Part shown: positions 8,698-17,240 of the stretch, in pieces | How the letters are laid out: each line of letters starts with the position of its first letter | How positions within the stretch are numbered: the first letter of the stretch is position 1 | From: Bombella pollinis | GTDB lineage: Bacteria; Pseudomonadota; Alphaproteobacteria; Acetobacterales; Acetobacteraceae | Assembly: GCF_026385485.1 (NCBI RefSeq) | Contig: NZ_JANIDX010000001.1 | Span: 124,001-188,000 of the forward strand | Reading direction: 5' to 3' | DNA: 64,000 nt | Program-made: the position numbers and the translations under genes | The notes under the pieces: generated by a model | Database searches by the model: none | What the model saw: only the letters and a program-made list of their open reading frames with translations | What the model was told of the DNA's origin: nothing

Positions 8698-9829
8698 ATG
8701 TCGGCTGAGACCGAAGCCCTCTCCGAGCAAATCAAGCAGTCTGTTGCACTGCTGAGGAGGCATCTTTGACTGGGATGCCGCCAAAACACGCCTTGCTGAG
8801 CTAAACCACCTCGCTGAGGACCCAGAGCTTTGGAATAATCCAGACGCTGCCCAAAAAATGATGCGCGAGCGCACCATGCTCGCTAATCAGATTGAAGGGG
8901 TCGAGGCCTTAGAGACTGAAGTGCAAGACACGCTCGACCTTGTCGAACTTGCCGAGATGGAGAATGACGAGGCTGTCATCCAAGATGGCCTGACCACTCT
9001 GCGTGCCTTAGCCGCCCAAGCCCAACAGCGTGAGACGGAGAGCCTTCTCTCTGGTGAGGCCGATGGGAATGACTGCTACCTTGAGGTCAATTCCGGCGCG
9101 GGAGGGACCGAGGCGCAAGACTGGGCCGAGATGCTGCTGCGCATGTACACACGTTGGGCCGAGCAACATGGCTATAAAGTCACGCTGATGGAAAGCAGCG
9201 CAGGCGAGCAAGCGGGGCTAAAATCGGCTACGATTCTCGTAAGCGGCCCCAATGCGTATGGCTGGCTGAAAACCGAAGCCGGGGTACATCGGCTTGTCCG
9301 CATCTCCCCCTTTGACGCTGCTGCACGCCGTCAGACCTCCTTCGCCTCCATCTATATCTCCCCCGTTGTGGATGATTCGATTGAGATTGAAATCCTCGAT
9401 TCTGACCTCCGAGTCGATACATTCCGCGCTTCTGGTGCGGGGGGACAGCATGTGAATAAAACGGATTCGGCTATCCGTATTACGCACATCCCCACCGGCA
9501 TTGTTGTGGCCTGCCAGACAGACCGCTCCCAGCACCGCAACCGTGCCACTGCGATGGAGATGCTGCGTGCCCGCCTTTACGAAACTGAGCTGCAAAAGCG
9601 GGAGGCTGAAGCCTCCGCCGCTGAAGCAGCTAAGACGGATATTGGTTGGGGACACCAAATTCGCTCCTACGTTCTCGCACCTTATCAGCTGGTCAAGGAC
9701 TTGCGGACGAACATAGAGAAAGGCAACCCCGATGCCGTTCTTGATGGTGATTTAGATGAGTTCATGGCCGCGTCACTCGCCCAACGTGTAAGCGCAACAC
9801 GCTCCGAAGCCAGTGCAACCGCACAATAA
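8698..9829 (+). CDS. prfB: Peptide chain release factor 2 with programmed +1 frameshift
   Basis: RF2 terminates translation at UGA and UAA. The gene is split: an ATG at 8698 (AAGGAG upstream) opens 23 codons ending at an in-frame TGA (8767-8769), and the rest reads in the +1 frame from 8768 to 9829. Together they give about 376 residues, the normal RF2 length. The GGQ tripeptide that enters the peptidyl transferase centre is in GAGGQHVNKTDSAIR. Using only the second frame from its first ATG (8858) would drop the N-terminal helix. The coding join is 8698-8766 plus 8768-9829. Confidence 0.96.
8755..8770 (+). other. prfB programmed +1 frameshift site
   Basis: AGGAGG (8755-8760) acts as the internal Shine-Dalgarno, then CAT, then the slippery CTT-TGA-C (8764-8770). 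Spacing matches the known RF2 autoregulation cassette, in which low RF2 makes the ribosome pause at UGA and slip forward. The stimulator is AGGAGG instead of the common AGGGGG. Confidence 0.95.
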
Positions 9830-9846
9830 CGGCGTACGCGCCTAAA

Positions 9847-9877
9847 TGGGATGCCCTTCACTCAAGAAGGCATCCCA
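9847..9877 (+). terminator. Hairpin after prfB
   Basis: TGGGATGCC(C)TT pairs with AAGGCATCCCA, a 11-bp stem with one bulge just after the prfB stop. No T-run follows, so it may be a weak or Rho-assisted terminator. Confidence 0.5.
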
Positions 9878-9949
9878 CCACGACCAAAGGGGTGATCCTC
9901 CCCCATCAAGAGCAAAACTTGTCATTTTTATAGGCAGCTCTGGTGTAAC

Positions 9950-10064
9950 TTATACACAGAGAGCAATCTCAAAAACGTGATTTTAGAGACCAAAAAACCC
10001 TCAAAAATAGCCATTTATTAACCATCTCATAAGTTATACACAATTTTCTCTTTAGTTATACACA
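9950..10064 (+). other. Cluster of three DnaA-box-like 9-mers (possible oriC or DnaA-regulated region)
   Basis: TTATACACA occurs three times in the same orientation, at 9950-9958, 10034-10042 and 10056-10064. It fits the DnaA box pattern TTATNCACA. All three lie in the 377-bp non-coding, AT-rich gap between prfB and tonB. The rest of the gap holds the prfB hairpin, a TATGCGA dyad and a second palindrome. dnaA, dnaN, hemE or parAB are not in the window, so origin status is only a hypothesis. Confidence 0.5.
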
Positions 10065-10069
10065 CTCTC

Positions 10070-10093
10070 TTATGCGAAAGAGTCGCATATAAT
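10070..10093 (+). promoter_or_regulatory. Dyad plus -10-like TATAAT upstream of tonB
   Basis: TATGCGA (10071-10077) and TCGCATA (10083-10089) form a perfect dyad with a 5-bp centre. The second arm overlaps TATAAT (10088-10093), and a GANTC site (GAGTC, 10080-10084) lies in the centre. This looks like an operator on a promoter, though I see no good -35 at the standard distance. Confidence 0.4.
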
Positions 10094-10124
10094 ATCTTGC
10101 ATAGAGGCCCCCGCTTAGGCCATC

Positions 10125-10157
10125 TTGACACCAGAAACTAGACGGGACTGGTCCCGT
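10125..10157 (+). promoter_or_regulatory. TTGACA and palindrome before tonB
   Basis: A consensus TTGACA (10125-10130) is followed by the palindrome ACGGGAC-TG-GTCCCGT (10142-10157), which covers the place of a -10 element. It could be an operator or a hairpin in the tonB leader. No clear -10 is seen downstream. Confidence 0.35.
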
Positions 10158-10206
10158 GTAGGCATGGTGTATGAGCTGAGATAACAAAGGGGCAAAGAGT
10201 TTTGCT

Positions 10207-10899
10207 ATGAAAAGCTACGCTGCCTTACAACGTAGGCCGATTGACTATATCGTTGCCGCTGTTGTGGCTTTTCTTGCCATTGGGCTGGTGGTCTATGCCC
10301 TCACGCTCAATAAGGCAGAGAAGACCGAGCCTGCACACCCGCCGATTCAAACGGTCATCATTGCAGAGGCACCACCTCCCCCACCACCGCCACCGCCGCC
10401 TCATCCGGTCATGGTGCAGCCACCACCACCTTATATCCCTCCCCCGCGCATTAAGCTGCCACCGCCGCCTAAGCCGCCTATCCATCATAGCGCGCAAAAA
10501 GTGCCTCAACCTAAAGTGGCTCCTACATCTGTTGCGCCTGCTGCCACATCAGCCTCGGCAGCGTCCAGCAGCAGTAGTGGCAGTGGTGATAGCACCTCCG
10601 ATAGCGACCATGCTGCTGGGGCTGTGCCGATTAATAATGTGCGGCCAGAATATCCTGAAGAAGCCCAAGAGGAGAGCCGGGAGGGCTCTGTGACGGCTTC
10701 ATGCGATATTCTCACCAATGGCAAGCCCGCTAATTGTAAGTTGCTCAGTGTAAAAGGAGGGCATGATTTTGCCGAAAGCGCACTCAACTTCCTAGAACGC
10801 TCCCCCGTACGCTACCAACCCGCTGTGGCTGGCGGACAACCCATTGTTGAACATAACCACGTCCTGCATGTGGACTTCACCCTCGGTGATGATGAATGA
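10207..10899 (+). CDS. tonB: TonB energy transducer
   Basis: Couples the inner-membrane proton motive force to TonB-dependent outer-membrane receptors. The protein is 230 residues: one N-terminal membrane anchor (about residues 15-35), a periplasmic linker very rich in Pro (about 45-95), a Ser/Ala stretch, and a C-terminal TonB domain beginning at NNVRPEYPEEAQEE and ending HVLHVDFTLGDDE. Its stop overlaps the exbB reading frame by 4 bases. AAAGAG lies 7 bases before the ATG. Confidence 0.9.
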   Translation: MKSYAALQRRPIDYIVAAVVAFLAIGLVVYALTLNKAEKTEPAHPPIQTVIIAEAPPPPPPPPPPHPVMVQPPPPYIPPPRIKLPPPPKPPIHHSAQKVPQPKVAPTSVAPAATSASAASSSSSGSGDSTSDSDHAAGAVPINNVRPEYPEEAQEESREGSVTASCDILTNGKPANCKLLSVKGGHDFAESALNFLERSPVRYQPAVAGGQPIVEHNHVLHVDFTLGDDE

Positions 10900-12050
10900 G
10901 TATCGCCTCATCCATCACCCGCTTATTTGCCCTGACCACAGGGTCCGTTAAGAAAACGCACCTTGCGTTGATAGACAAGGATATGAGATTCATGACCAGA
11001 ATGCTCCGCCTTCCCCTGACACATACCGCCTCTAAAGCGCGTCCATTCTACGGTACGGCTTTGGCCTTAATCCTTGCAGCTATGCCGCTTTCCTCTGCGG
11101 CGTTGGCTCAAGAGGCAAGCCCTGCTGTACCGCCCGCGGGGGCGAGCGCACCAGCCCAGCCCCCCGCTGGGGCAACAGCTCCCGCACAAGCCCCCGTTAC
11201 AACAACTGCTCCGGCTCAACCGCCAGCAGGGGCGACTAGTGACGCACAGCCTCCCGCTGGGACCGAGGGCAATGCCCCTGTCACAGCAACCCCCGTCAGC
11301 GACAAACCCGCTGATGATGCCTCAAAAGACAATCCCTATGGGCTGAAAGCCTTGTGGAAGAATGGGGACATCATCGCCCGTGGCGTCCTGCTGATTATGG
11401 CTCTGATGTCCTTAGGGACATGGATTATCATGGTCAGCAAGTTCATTGAGCAATCCCGTCTCTTTAGTGCCTCCAAAGCGGCAGACCGGACCTTCTGGAC
11501 ACAAAAGACCATTCAAGAAGGGGCGAAAACCCTCAAGCCCACCTCGCCCTTCCGCTATATTGCGGAGACAGGCATCATCGCCGCGCAGCATCATGAAGGC
11601 TCCATGCGGGATTCAATCGACCTGCAATCTTGGACAGCCATGTCCATCCAGCGCGCGTTAGAGACCATCAATACACGTTTGCAAGCGGGTCTCGCCTTCC
11701 TCGGTACGGTTGGCTCCACATCGCCCTTTATCGGGCTTTTTGGTACGGTTTGGGGTATTTACCATGCTCTGACAGCTATCGGCATTGCAGGGCAAGCCTC
11801 CATTGATAAAGTCGCTGGCCCTGTTGGTGAATCCCTCATCATGACGGCTATCGGCCTTGCTACCGCTGTCCCGGCTGTGTTGGGGTACAACCTTTTGGTG
11901 CGCCGTAATAAAGGAGCGATGGATCGCGTCCGTAATTTCGGCTCTGACCTTCACTCCGTTCTGCTCGGCGGCTATCGGCATGAAGATGGCCTGAGCGAAG
12001 CCGTGAAGGATGACAGCCCCACCACGACAACCACCAGCACGCGAGTCTAA
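10896..12050 (+). CDS. exbB: ExbB/TolQ-family proton channel with N-terminal Pro/Ala extension
   Basis: Inner-membrane motor subunit working with ExbD and TonB. The C-terminal two thirds carry the MotA/TolQ/ExbB domain with three membrane helices and the typical GTVGSTSPFIGLFGTVWGIY and GLATAVPAVLGYN blocks. Before it are a hydrophobic signal-like segment ending SSAALAQ and a periplasmic stretch with repeated PPAGA/APAQ units (about residues 75-125), seen in the long ExbB form. The frame opens at 10896 (4-base overlap with tonB), but the signal-like sequence suggests a start at 10983 or 10992, so the first 30 residues are doubtful. Confidence 0.9.
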   Translation: MSIASSITRLFALTTGSVKKTHLALIDKDMRFMTRMLRLPLTHTASKARPFYGTALALILAAMPLSSAALAQEASPAVPPAGASAPAQPPAGATAPAQAPVTTTAPAQPPAGATSDAQPPAGTEGNAPVTATPVSDKPADDASKDNPYGLKALWKNGDIIARGVLLIMALMSLGTWIIMVSKFIEQSRLFSASKAADRTFWTQKTIQEGAKTLKPTSPFRYIAETGIIAAQHHEGSMRDSIDLQSWTAMSIQRALETINTRLQAGLAFLGTVGSTSPFIGLFGTVWGIYHALTAIGIAGQASIDKVAGPVGESLIMTAIGLATAVPAVLGYNLLVRRNKGAMDRVRNFGSDLHSVLLGGYRHEDGLSEAVKDDSPTTTTTSTRV

Positions 12051-12055
12051 TCATC

Positions 12056-12481
12056 ATGGCTATGAACATCGGTAACGGTGGAGATGATGACGGCGAGGTG
12101 GTGTCGGCTATCAACACCACGCCGCTTGTTGATGTCATGCTGGTGCTGCTTATCATCTTCCTCATCACCATCCCGGTAGCGACCCATACGGTTAAGGTTC
12201 AGCTACCGGTGGACCGCAACCAGCCAACCAAGACCAAACCGGGCAATATTGTGTTGGCTGTCACCGCTGATGGGCAAAGCTACTGGAACACCACCCCCCT
12301 CACCGGGCATAAGGACCTCCTCAACCGCCTTATGGAGGCAGCACGCCAGCAGCCTCAACCGCAAATCCAAATCCGTGGCGATGGGTCTGTCCAATATATG
12401 CCCATCGGTCGGATTGTAGCGGCGTGCCAAGAGGCTGGCATCCAACATGTGGACTTCATCACCGAGCAACCACACGACTAA
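12056..12481 (+). CDS. exbD: ExbD biopolymer transport protein, copy 1
   Basis: Single-span inner-membrane subunit of the TonB motor, 141 residues. The membrane helix follows the motif INTTPLVDVMLVLLIIF, which contains the conserved Asp needed for proton passage, then a periplasmic domain with PVDRNQPTKTKPG and GRIVAACQEAGI. It starts 5 bases after exbB. The presence of a second ExbD directly downstream is discussed separately. Confidence 0.93.
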   Translation: MAMNIGNGGDDDGEVVSAINTTPLVDVMLVLLIIFLITIPVATHTVKVQLPVDRNQPTKTKPGNIVLAVTADGQSYWNTTPLTGHKDLLNRLMEAARQQPQPQIQIRGDGSVQYMPIGRIVAACQEAGIQHVDFITEQPHD

Positions 12482-12571
12482 CCCCCTCTATTTACCTAAT
12501 CTGTAACAGAGGCCCCATTTTCTGCCCCCTCTTTGGGGGCCAAACCGGACGAACATTTTGGGAGGTCCATC

Positions 12572-13012
12572 ATGGCTATGGGTATTGGCTCTAGCAGCAC
12601 TCATGAAGATGAAGCCATTGTCGATATCAACACCACCCCGTTGATTGACGTCATGTTGGTGTTGCTCATCATGCTCATCATCACCATCCCCCTCCAGACT
12701 CATTCCGTGGCGATTGACCTCCCCCAAGGCAACCCGCCTCCCTCGGCGATACAGCCACAAATTGTTACGATTAGCATTAATTACGACAATTCACTGAGCT
12801 GGAATGACATGCCCATCCCCTCTGAGGATGCTCTCCAAGCGCATATTAACGAGGCCGTACATCCCACAACGGGGGACCAGCCTGAAATCCATATCCGGCC
12901 CGACCGCCTTGCGAATTATAAAACCGTGGCTCATGTCCTTGCCGATGCCCAGCGCCTTGGTGTGACCAAACTCGGCATTGTAGGGTTAGAGCAAATGATG
13001 GAGGGCCAATAA
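12572..13012 (+). CDS. exbD: ExbD biopolymer transport protein, copy 2
   Basis: Second ExbD paralogue, 146 residues, with the helix motif INTTPLIDVMLVLLIML and the same conserved Asp. I chose the ATG at 12572 because GGGAGG lies 6 bases upstream; a longer frame from 12533 has no such signal. A small GC hairpin (GCCCCC/GGGGGC near 12523-12540) lies in the 90-bp gap between the two exbD genes and might change their relative expression. Two exbD genes after exbB also occur in Xanthomonas TonB clusters (known from literature). Confidence 0.92.
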   Translation: MAMGIGSSSTHEDEAIVDINTTPLIDVMLVLLIMLIITIPLQTHSVAIDLPQGNPPPSAIQPQIVTISINYDNSLSWNDMPIPSEDALQAHINEAVHPTTGDQPEIHIRPDRLANYKTVAHVLADAQRLGVTKLGIVGLEQMMEGQ

Positions 13013-13014
13013 TC

Positions 13015-14304
13015 ATGATGTTCCCATCTCTCAAACAGCCGCGCCCGTGGCTTTTAACAGCCCTAATTGGTCTTTCTGCCACCGGGGTTGCAGGGCTAAC
13101 GCACACCCCTCTTACCCCCTTCGCCTTCAGCACCGCTTATGCAGAGGATGAGCTAGGGCAAGAGGTTGGCAAGCCACTCCAACAAGCGCAAGCTGCTCTG
13201 GATGCTCACCACCCTGCCCAGGCGTTAGAGTTCATCAAACGCGCGGATGCTGTCCCGACAAAAACCGCTTATGAGAGCTACGTCATCGCCCAAATGCGTG
13301 CCGCCGCAGCAAGCCAAGCGGGTGATGTCCCAACGGCCTTAAAAGCGTATGATGTGCTCATCACTAATGAGCGCACAGCCCCTGCAACACGCCATCAAAT
13401 GCTCATGGCCCAAGCCAGCCTTGCTTATGGGGCGCATGACTACCCTAGCGCAGCCCGTGCCGCCAGCCGCTACCTGCGTGAGGCTGGCCCTAACCCTGCG
13501 ATGCAAACTCTCTTGCTGCAATGTTATTACCTCCAACAAGATTGGAAGGGCCTAACAGGGGTTGGGAAAGCCATCCTCGCCGCAGACCAAAAAGCCAAGC
13601 TCATTCCCGCGGAAAATCAGCTCCAAATGCTGGCGACTGCTTATGATAAGCTGCATGACATCACCAATAAGACGGGCATTTATGTCAAGCTGGTGAAATA
13701 TTATGCACGGCCACAATATTGGCAGATGCTGATTCATGACCTCACGACGGACAGCACCTTGACCCCACGTATGGTCTTTAACCTCCAACGCTTACGCCTC
13801 GCAACCGGGCTGCTTACAAACCCGGCGGAGTTCCAAGATATGGCCGAGCGTGCCGTCCAAATGGGGCTACCACAGCTTGCGCTTAATTTACTGGATGAAG
13901 GCTATAACCGTCATCTCCTCGGTACGGGGCCACAAGCAGCAGCCCAAGCGCATTTCCGCGCCTTCGTAGCCCAACGCGCGAACGAGACACGCGCGGCTCT
14001 TCCCTCTGCTGTTGAACACGCCAAAACCTCACCAGATGCAGGGCTATCTCTCACAGCAGGTTATAATCTTGTCCTCAATGGGCAGGTGGACCAAGGCATC
14101 GCCCTGATGCAGCAAGGCCTCGCAAAACACCCGCATCAACCAGACCTTGCCCGTCTGACCCTCGGTATGGCCCTGCTGGATGGCGGCAAACGTACCGAGG
14201 CTATTGCCCTCTTTAACAGCGTAGATAGTGACGGTGCGGCCGATAATCTTGCGCAGTTATGGGCCGTCCAGCTTACCTCTCATGCCGCCTCTGCTGGAAA
14301 ATGA
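13015..14304 (+). CDS. Exported TPR-repeat protein of the TonB operon
   Basis: A 429-residue protein with a signal peptide (hydrophobic residues about 18-40, ending TAYAED) followed by helical TPR-like repeats, for example HPAQALEFIKRADA, QAGDVPTALKAYDVL and HPHQPDLARLTLGMALLDGGKRTEAIALFNSV. It starts 2 bases after exbD2 and so belongs to the tonB operon. Some TonB systems in Vibrio need a TPR accessory protein (TtpC); a similar role is a reasonable guess but I cannot establish homology. Confidence 0.75.
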   Translation: MMFPSLKQPRPWLLTALIGLSATGVAGLTHTPLTPFAFSTAYAEDELGQEVGKPLQQAQAALDAHHPAQALEFIKRADAVPTKTAYESYVIAQMRAAAASQAGDVPTALKAYDVLITNERTAPATRHQMLMAQASLAYGAHDYPSAARAASRYLREAGPNPAMQTLLLQCYYLQQDWKGLTGVGKAILAADQKAKLIPAENQLQMLATAYDKLHDITNKTGIYVKLVKYYARPQYWQMLIHDLTTDSTLTPRMVFNLQRLRLATGLLTNPAEFQDMAERAVQMGLPQLALNLLDEGYNRHLLGTGPQAAAQAHFRAFVAQRANETRAALPSAVEHAKTSPDAGLSLTAGYNLVLNGQVDQGIALMQQGLAKHPHQPDLARLTLGMALLDGGKRTEAIALFNSVDSDGAADNLAQLWAVQLTSHAASAGK

Positions 14305-14354
14305 CATCATCTTCATAAAACTCACCCTTAAAACTATGTGAATCTTTTGAGAAA

Positions 14355-14373
14355 AGAGCGATTCATTCGCTCT
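14355..14373 (+). terminator. Hairpin after the tonB operon
   Basis: AGAGCG (14355-14360) pairs with CGCTCT (14368-14373) and is followed by the T-rich ATCTTGTTCTCCTTTTG. It probably separates the tonB operon from the channel gene. Confidence 0.5.
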
Positions 14374-14404
14374 ATCTTGTTCTCCTTTTGTGAGGCCCCT
14401 CTGA

Positions 14405-16834
14405 ATGCTTAAACCTCTACAGCCCGTTGCGATGAGGCAAAAAGGCTTCCGCGCTATTATATCAACGCTTTTGCTAGCATGCTTTGCGGCCTTTGCGTTT
14501 GTTCGCCCTGCTTGTGCTGCCGATGCCCCTAGCAACACTGGGCTAAGTGATGCACAAGCCCGGCAGCTCATTTCTGTCCTAAGCAATGACTCTCAACGGC
14601 AGCAATTTTTAACGACCCTGCAAAACCTCGTTAAAGCGCAGCAAAATACAAAACATACCTCCCTGCTCACTATGGCACGGGATAATCTCACAGAGTTTGG
14701 GGAGCGTGCCCTCCAGCAACTCCATGTGCTGCATCAAAATATTATTGATTTTGGCGCGATTGGCCCTTGGCTAGGGGCCGTTCTGCATGATGCTGCCTTA
14801 CAAAAAACAATTGCACATATTGCCCTGCGTGTTCTCATCATGCTGGCCGTAAGCTTTGTGCTGCTTTACAGCGTGCGCCTTGTTCTACGTCCCCTTCGCC
14901 GGCGCATTAACCGTATGGCTAAGGAGCATAATAAAAAGGTTTTCCAAAACGCTGCCCGTAAGCTCCGCAAAGCAAATGCTGACGCTGAAGGCCTTGCTCA
15001 ACACGCCACAGATGAGGCTACCTCCGCAAAAACAACATCATCTCATGATGATGCTGAATCCGTACAAGCCACTTTAGAGGAAAGCCTGCGCCATCAAGGG
15101 GCCTTAACACAGCTTATGCTATGCCTACGCCGCGCTCCTTACGCGCTGGCATGGGCAGGGCTAGAGCTCCTCGCGATTGTCATGTTCCCTCTCGTCACTT
15201 TGTTGATGGGGGTCCTAGACCCTGCCCCTACCCCCCAAAGCGACCATGCTCTTTGGAGCATTACATGGTTAGTTGGCATTGGGTTGGGCCTATGGGTGAT
15301 TCTCCTACGCATTTTCCTTGCGCCAGAAGCCCCATGGCTGCGGCTCAGCATCCTGCATGATAGGACAGCAAACTTCATCTTCCGCTATCTCCGCCATATT
15401 GGTTACATCATTGCGTGGGGGTTTGCGGCATTAGATGTCATCGCGACAATGAGCGTTCCTAGCCCTGTTCTCCACGGATTGCAAAAGCTGCTTATGCTGG
15501 TCGTCCATTTCCTCTTAGCGGTCATGATTATCCGCTCACGCGGAATTGTGCGCCGTGCTTGCCAACTTGTGGGAGCCAATAACCGCCATTTACAGTCCCT
15601 CATGTCTGTCATTGCTAAGGGATGGTGGATTGTCGCGCTCTTCTTTGACGGTGCGCTATGGCTCGTTTGGGCTGCCGATATTGCTGGGGGCTATCAGATC
15701 ATCCTGCAATTATTCGTGCGGACTATTGTCGCGCTAGTCATTGTCCGCGTTGTAAGCATCCTCATCTATGGTGGATTAGAACGCTTCATGCGCGCTTTGA
15801 ATGACTGGAACCTTAATGGGGAAACCCTAACGCGCATCCGCCGTTATTATCCGGCCGCTACAGCGATTATTCGCATCATTATGGCCGTTATCACCATCTT
15901 GGCCCTTGCAATTGCATGGGGGGCCCCTGTTTATCTGCTCATGGGGCAGAACACTCTTGGCCCGCGCATCTTCCAAGCTGCTCTCACCATTCTCGTGGCC
16001 CTGATTGTCGGTGTGGTTGCTTGGGAAGTAGCCAATGTGACGATTGAGCATCATATCCGCCGCCTTGATGCACAAGAGGGCCGCGATACCAAAATCCGCG
16101 TAGCACGGCTGCAAACATTAACGCCGATGTTCCGCATCCTCTTTCTCCTCATCTTGGCTGTTATTATTGGGCTGACGGTTCTCTCCCAATTAGGCATTGA
16201 TACCGGGCCATTAATTGCCAGTGCGTCTATCTTCGGTGTGGCCTTGGGTTTTGGCTCTCAAAAGCTCGTCCAAGACTTCATTAGCGGGATCTTCTTGCTT
16301 TTAGAGAATGCCCTTACCGTTGGTGATGCTGTCACACTTAATGGGACATATGGGGTGATTGAGCGTCTCTCCCTGCGCTCGGTGCATGTACGAGCAAATG
16401 ATGGGTCCATCAATATCTTCTCCTTTAGCTCACTCAGCCAAGTGACCAACTATAACCGCGACTTCTCCCGCGCTATGATTCTCGCAACTGTGGATATTGA
16501 AAGCGATACGGACCAAGTAGCGGCTATTCTGGTCGAAATTGGGAAGGAGATGCGTCATGAGGCCCCTTATAAAGACCTCATCCTCGCTGATTTCGACCTC
16601 TGGGGCGTCTCGGCCATCGGCACATCCTCTGTCTCGGTTAAGGGGGTTTATCCCACCACCAATGCAGGCCGTTGGACAGTGGAATGGGAGTTTAACCGCC
16701 GTATGAAGAAACGCTTTGAGGAGCATGGCATCCAATATCCCCGCGAGGTCGTGGATATTCAAGGTGCTGCGTTGGAGAGATTTATCACCAATGCTGCCCC
16801 TTCTGGGGAGACCCCCCAACCCCCACAACACTAG
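14405..16834 (+). CDS. Large MscS-family mechanosensitive channel
   Basis: An 809-residue membrane protein. It begins with a signal-like hydrophobic segment ending CAADAP, then a helical periplasmic region, about ten hydrophobic spans between residues 140 and 600, and the MscS domain at roughly 600-800. The pore-lining block SASIFGVALGFGSQKLVQDFISGIFLLLEN and the beta-domain GDAVTLNGTYGVIERLSLRSV are typical. Large MscS forms such as MscK or YnaI-type relieve osmotic stress. It follows the tonB operon but is separated by a hairpin, so it is likely its own unit. Confidence 0.9.
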   Translation: MLKPLQPVAMRQKGFRAIISTLLLACFAAFAFVRPACAADAPSNTGLSDAQARQLISVLSNDSQRQQFLTTLQNLVKAQQNTKHTSLLTMARDNLTEFGERALQQLHVLHQNIIDFGAIGPWLGAVLHDAALQKTIAHIALRVLIMLAVSFVLLYSVRLVLRPLRRRINRMAKEHNKKVFQNAARKLRKANADAEGLAQHATDEATSAKTTSSHDDAESVQATLEESLRHQGALTQLMLCLRRAPYALAWAGLELLAIVMFPLVTLLMGVLDPAPTPQSDHALWSITWLVGIGLGLWVILLRIFLAPEAPWLRLSILHDRTANFIFRYLRHIGYIIAWGFAALDVIATMSVPSPVLHGLQKLLMLVVHFLLAVMIIRSRGIVRRACQLVGANNRHLQSLMSVIAKGWWIVALFFDGALWLVWAADIAGGYQIILQLFVRTIVALVIVRVVSILIYGGLERFMRALNDWNLNGETLTRIRRYYPAATAIIRIIMAVITILALAIAWGAPVYLLMGQNTLGPRIFQAALTILVALIVGVVAWEVANVTIEHHIRRLDAQEGRDTKIRVARLQTLTPMFRILFLLILAVIIGLTVLSQLGIDTGPLIASASIFGVALGFGSQKLVQDFISGIFLLLENALTVGDAVTLNGTYGVIERLSLRSVHVRANDGSINIFSFSSLSQVTNYNRDFSRAMILATVDIESDTDQVAAILVEIGKEMRHEAPYKDLILADFDLWGVSAIGTSSVSVKGVYPTTNAGRWTVEWEFNRRMKKRFEEHGIQYPREVVDIQGAALERFITNAAPSGETPQPPQH

Positions 16835-16844
16835 CCCATAAAAA

Positions 16845-16880
16845 AGCCCCCTGACCTTACAATCAGGGGGCTTTCTTTTT
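16845..16880. terminator. Bidirectional terminator between mscS-type gene and yqaE
   Basis: AGCCCCCTGA pairs with TCAGGGGGCT (16845-16872). TTTCTTTTT follows on the plus strand and TTTTTT on the minus strand, so it can end both convergent genes. Confidence 0.9.
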
Positions 16881-16898
16881 AACGGACGTTACCGCGTC

Positions 16899-17069
16899 TT
16901 AGCGATTTGTCTCATCATATTTCTGCAAAGCCAACACCGCCCAAATGGCCGCCGGAATCCAGCCCAAAATGGTGATTTGCAGGATAAGGCAAATAATCCC
17001 AGCAAAAGGGCGACCAATGGTAAAGAAGGTCAGCCAGGGGATGAAAAAGGCTATCAATGTACGAATCAT
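16899..17069 (-). CDS. YqaE/Pmp3-family small membrane protein
   Basis: A 56-residue protein too short for most ORF cut-offs. It starts MIRTLIAFFIPWLTFF and has two membrane spans with the family-typical GRPFAGIICLILQITILGW and IPAAIWAVLALQKYDE. GGAGG lies 7 bases before the ATG. Members of this family (Pmp3 in yeast, stress-induced YqaE in bacteria) affect membrane potential and salt tolerance. It converges on the mscS-type channel, another osmotic-stress gene. An overlapping 81-codon frame in another phase is judged a shadow. Confidence 0.88.
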   Translation of the reverse strand: MIRTLIAFFIPWLTFFTIGRPFAGIICLILQITILGWIPAAIWAVLALQKYDETNR

Positions 17070-17240
17070 AATTAGTCCTCCCTATCATAAAGGGCAGTAG
17101 CAAAAACAGCATTCCTCCCTTTTTGGAAGAACACCTTATCATCCTTAAAAAAAATACCAATATTATGAAAGTGTTATTCTCCTTCTCTATGAGGCTGCTA
17201 GATTAAATCGCCTCCATATACTCACCAAAGGACCTCTTCT

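Noticed and set aside
10340..10500. Repetitive CCN-rich DNA that looks like a short tandem repeat
   Set aside because: It encodes the Pro-rich periplasmic linker of TonB, so the repetition is protein-driven.
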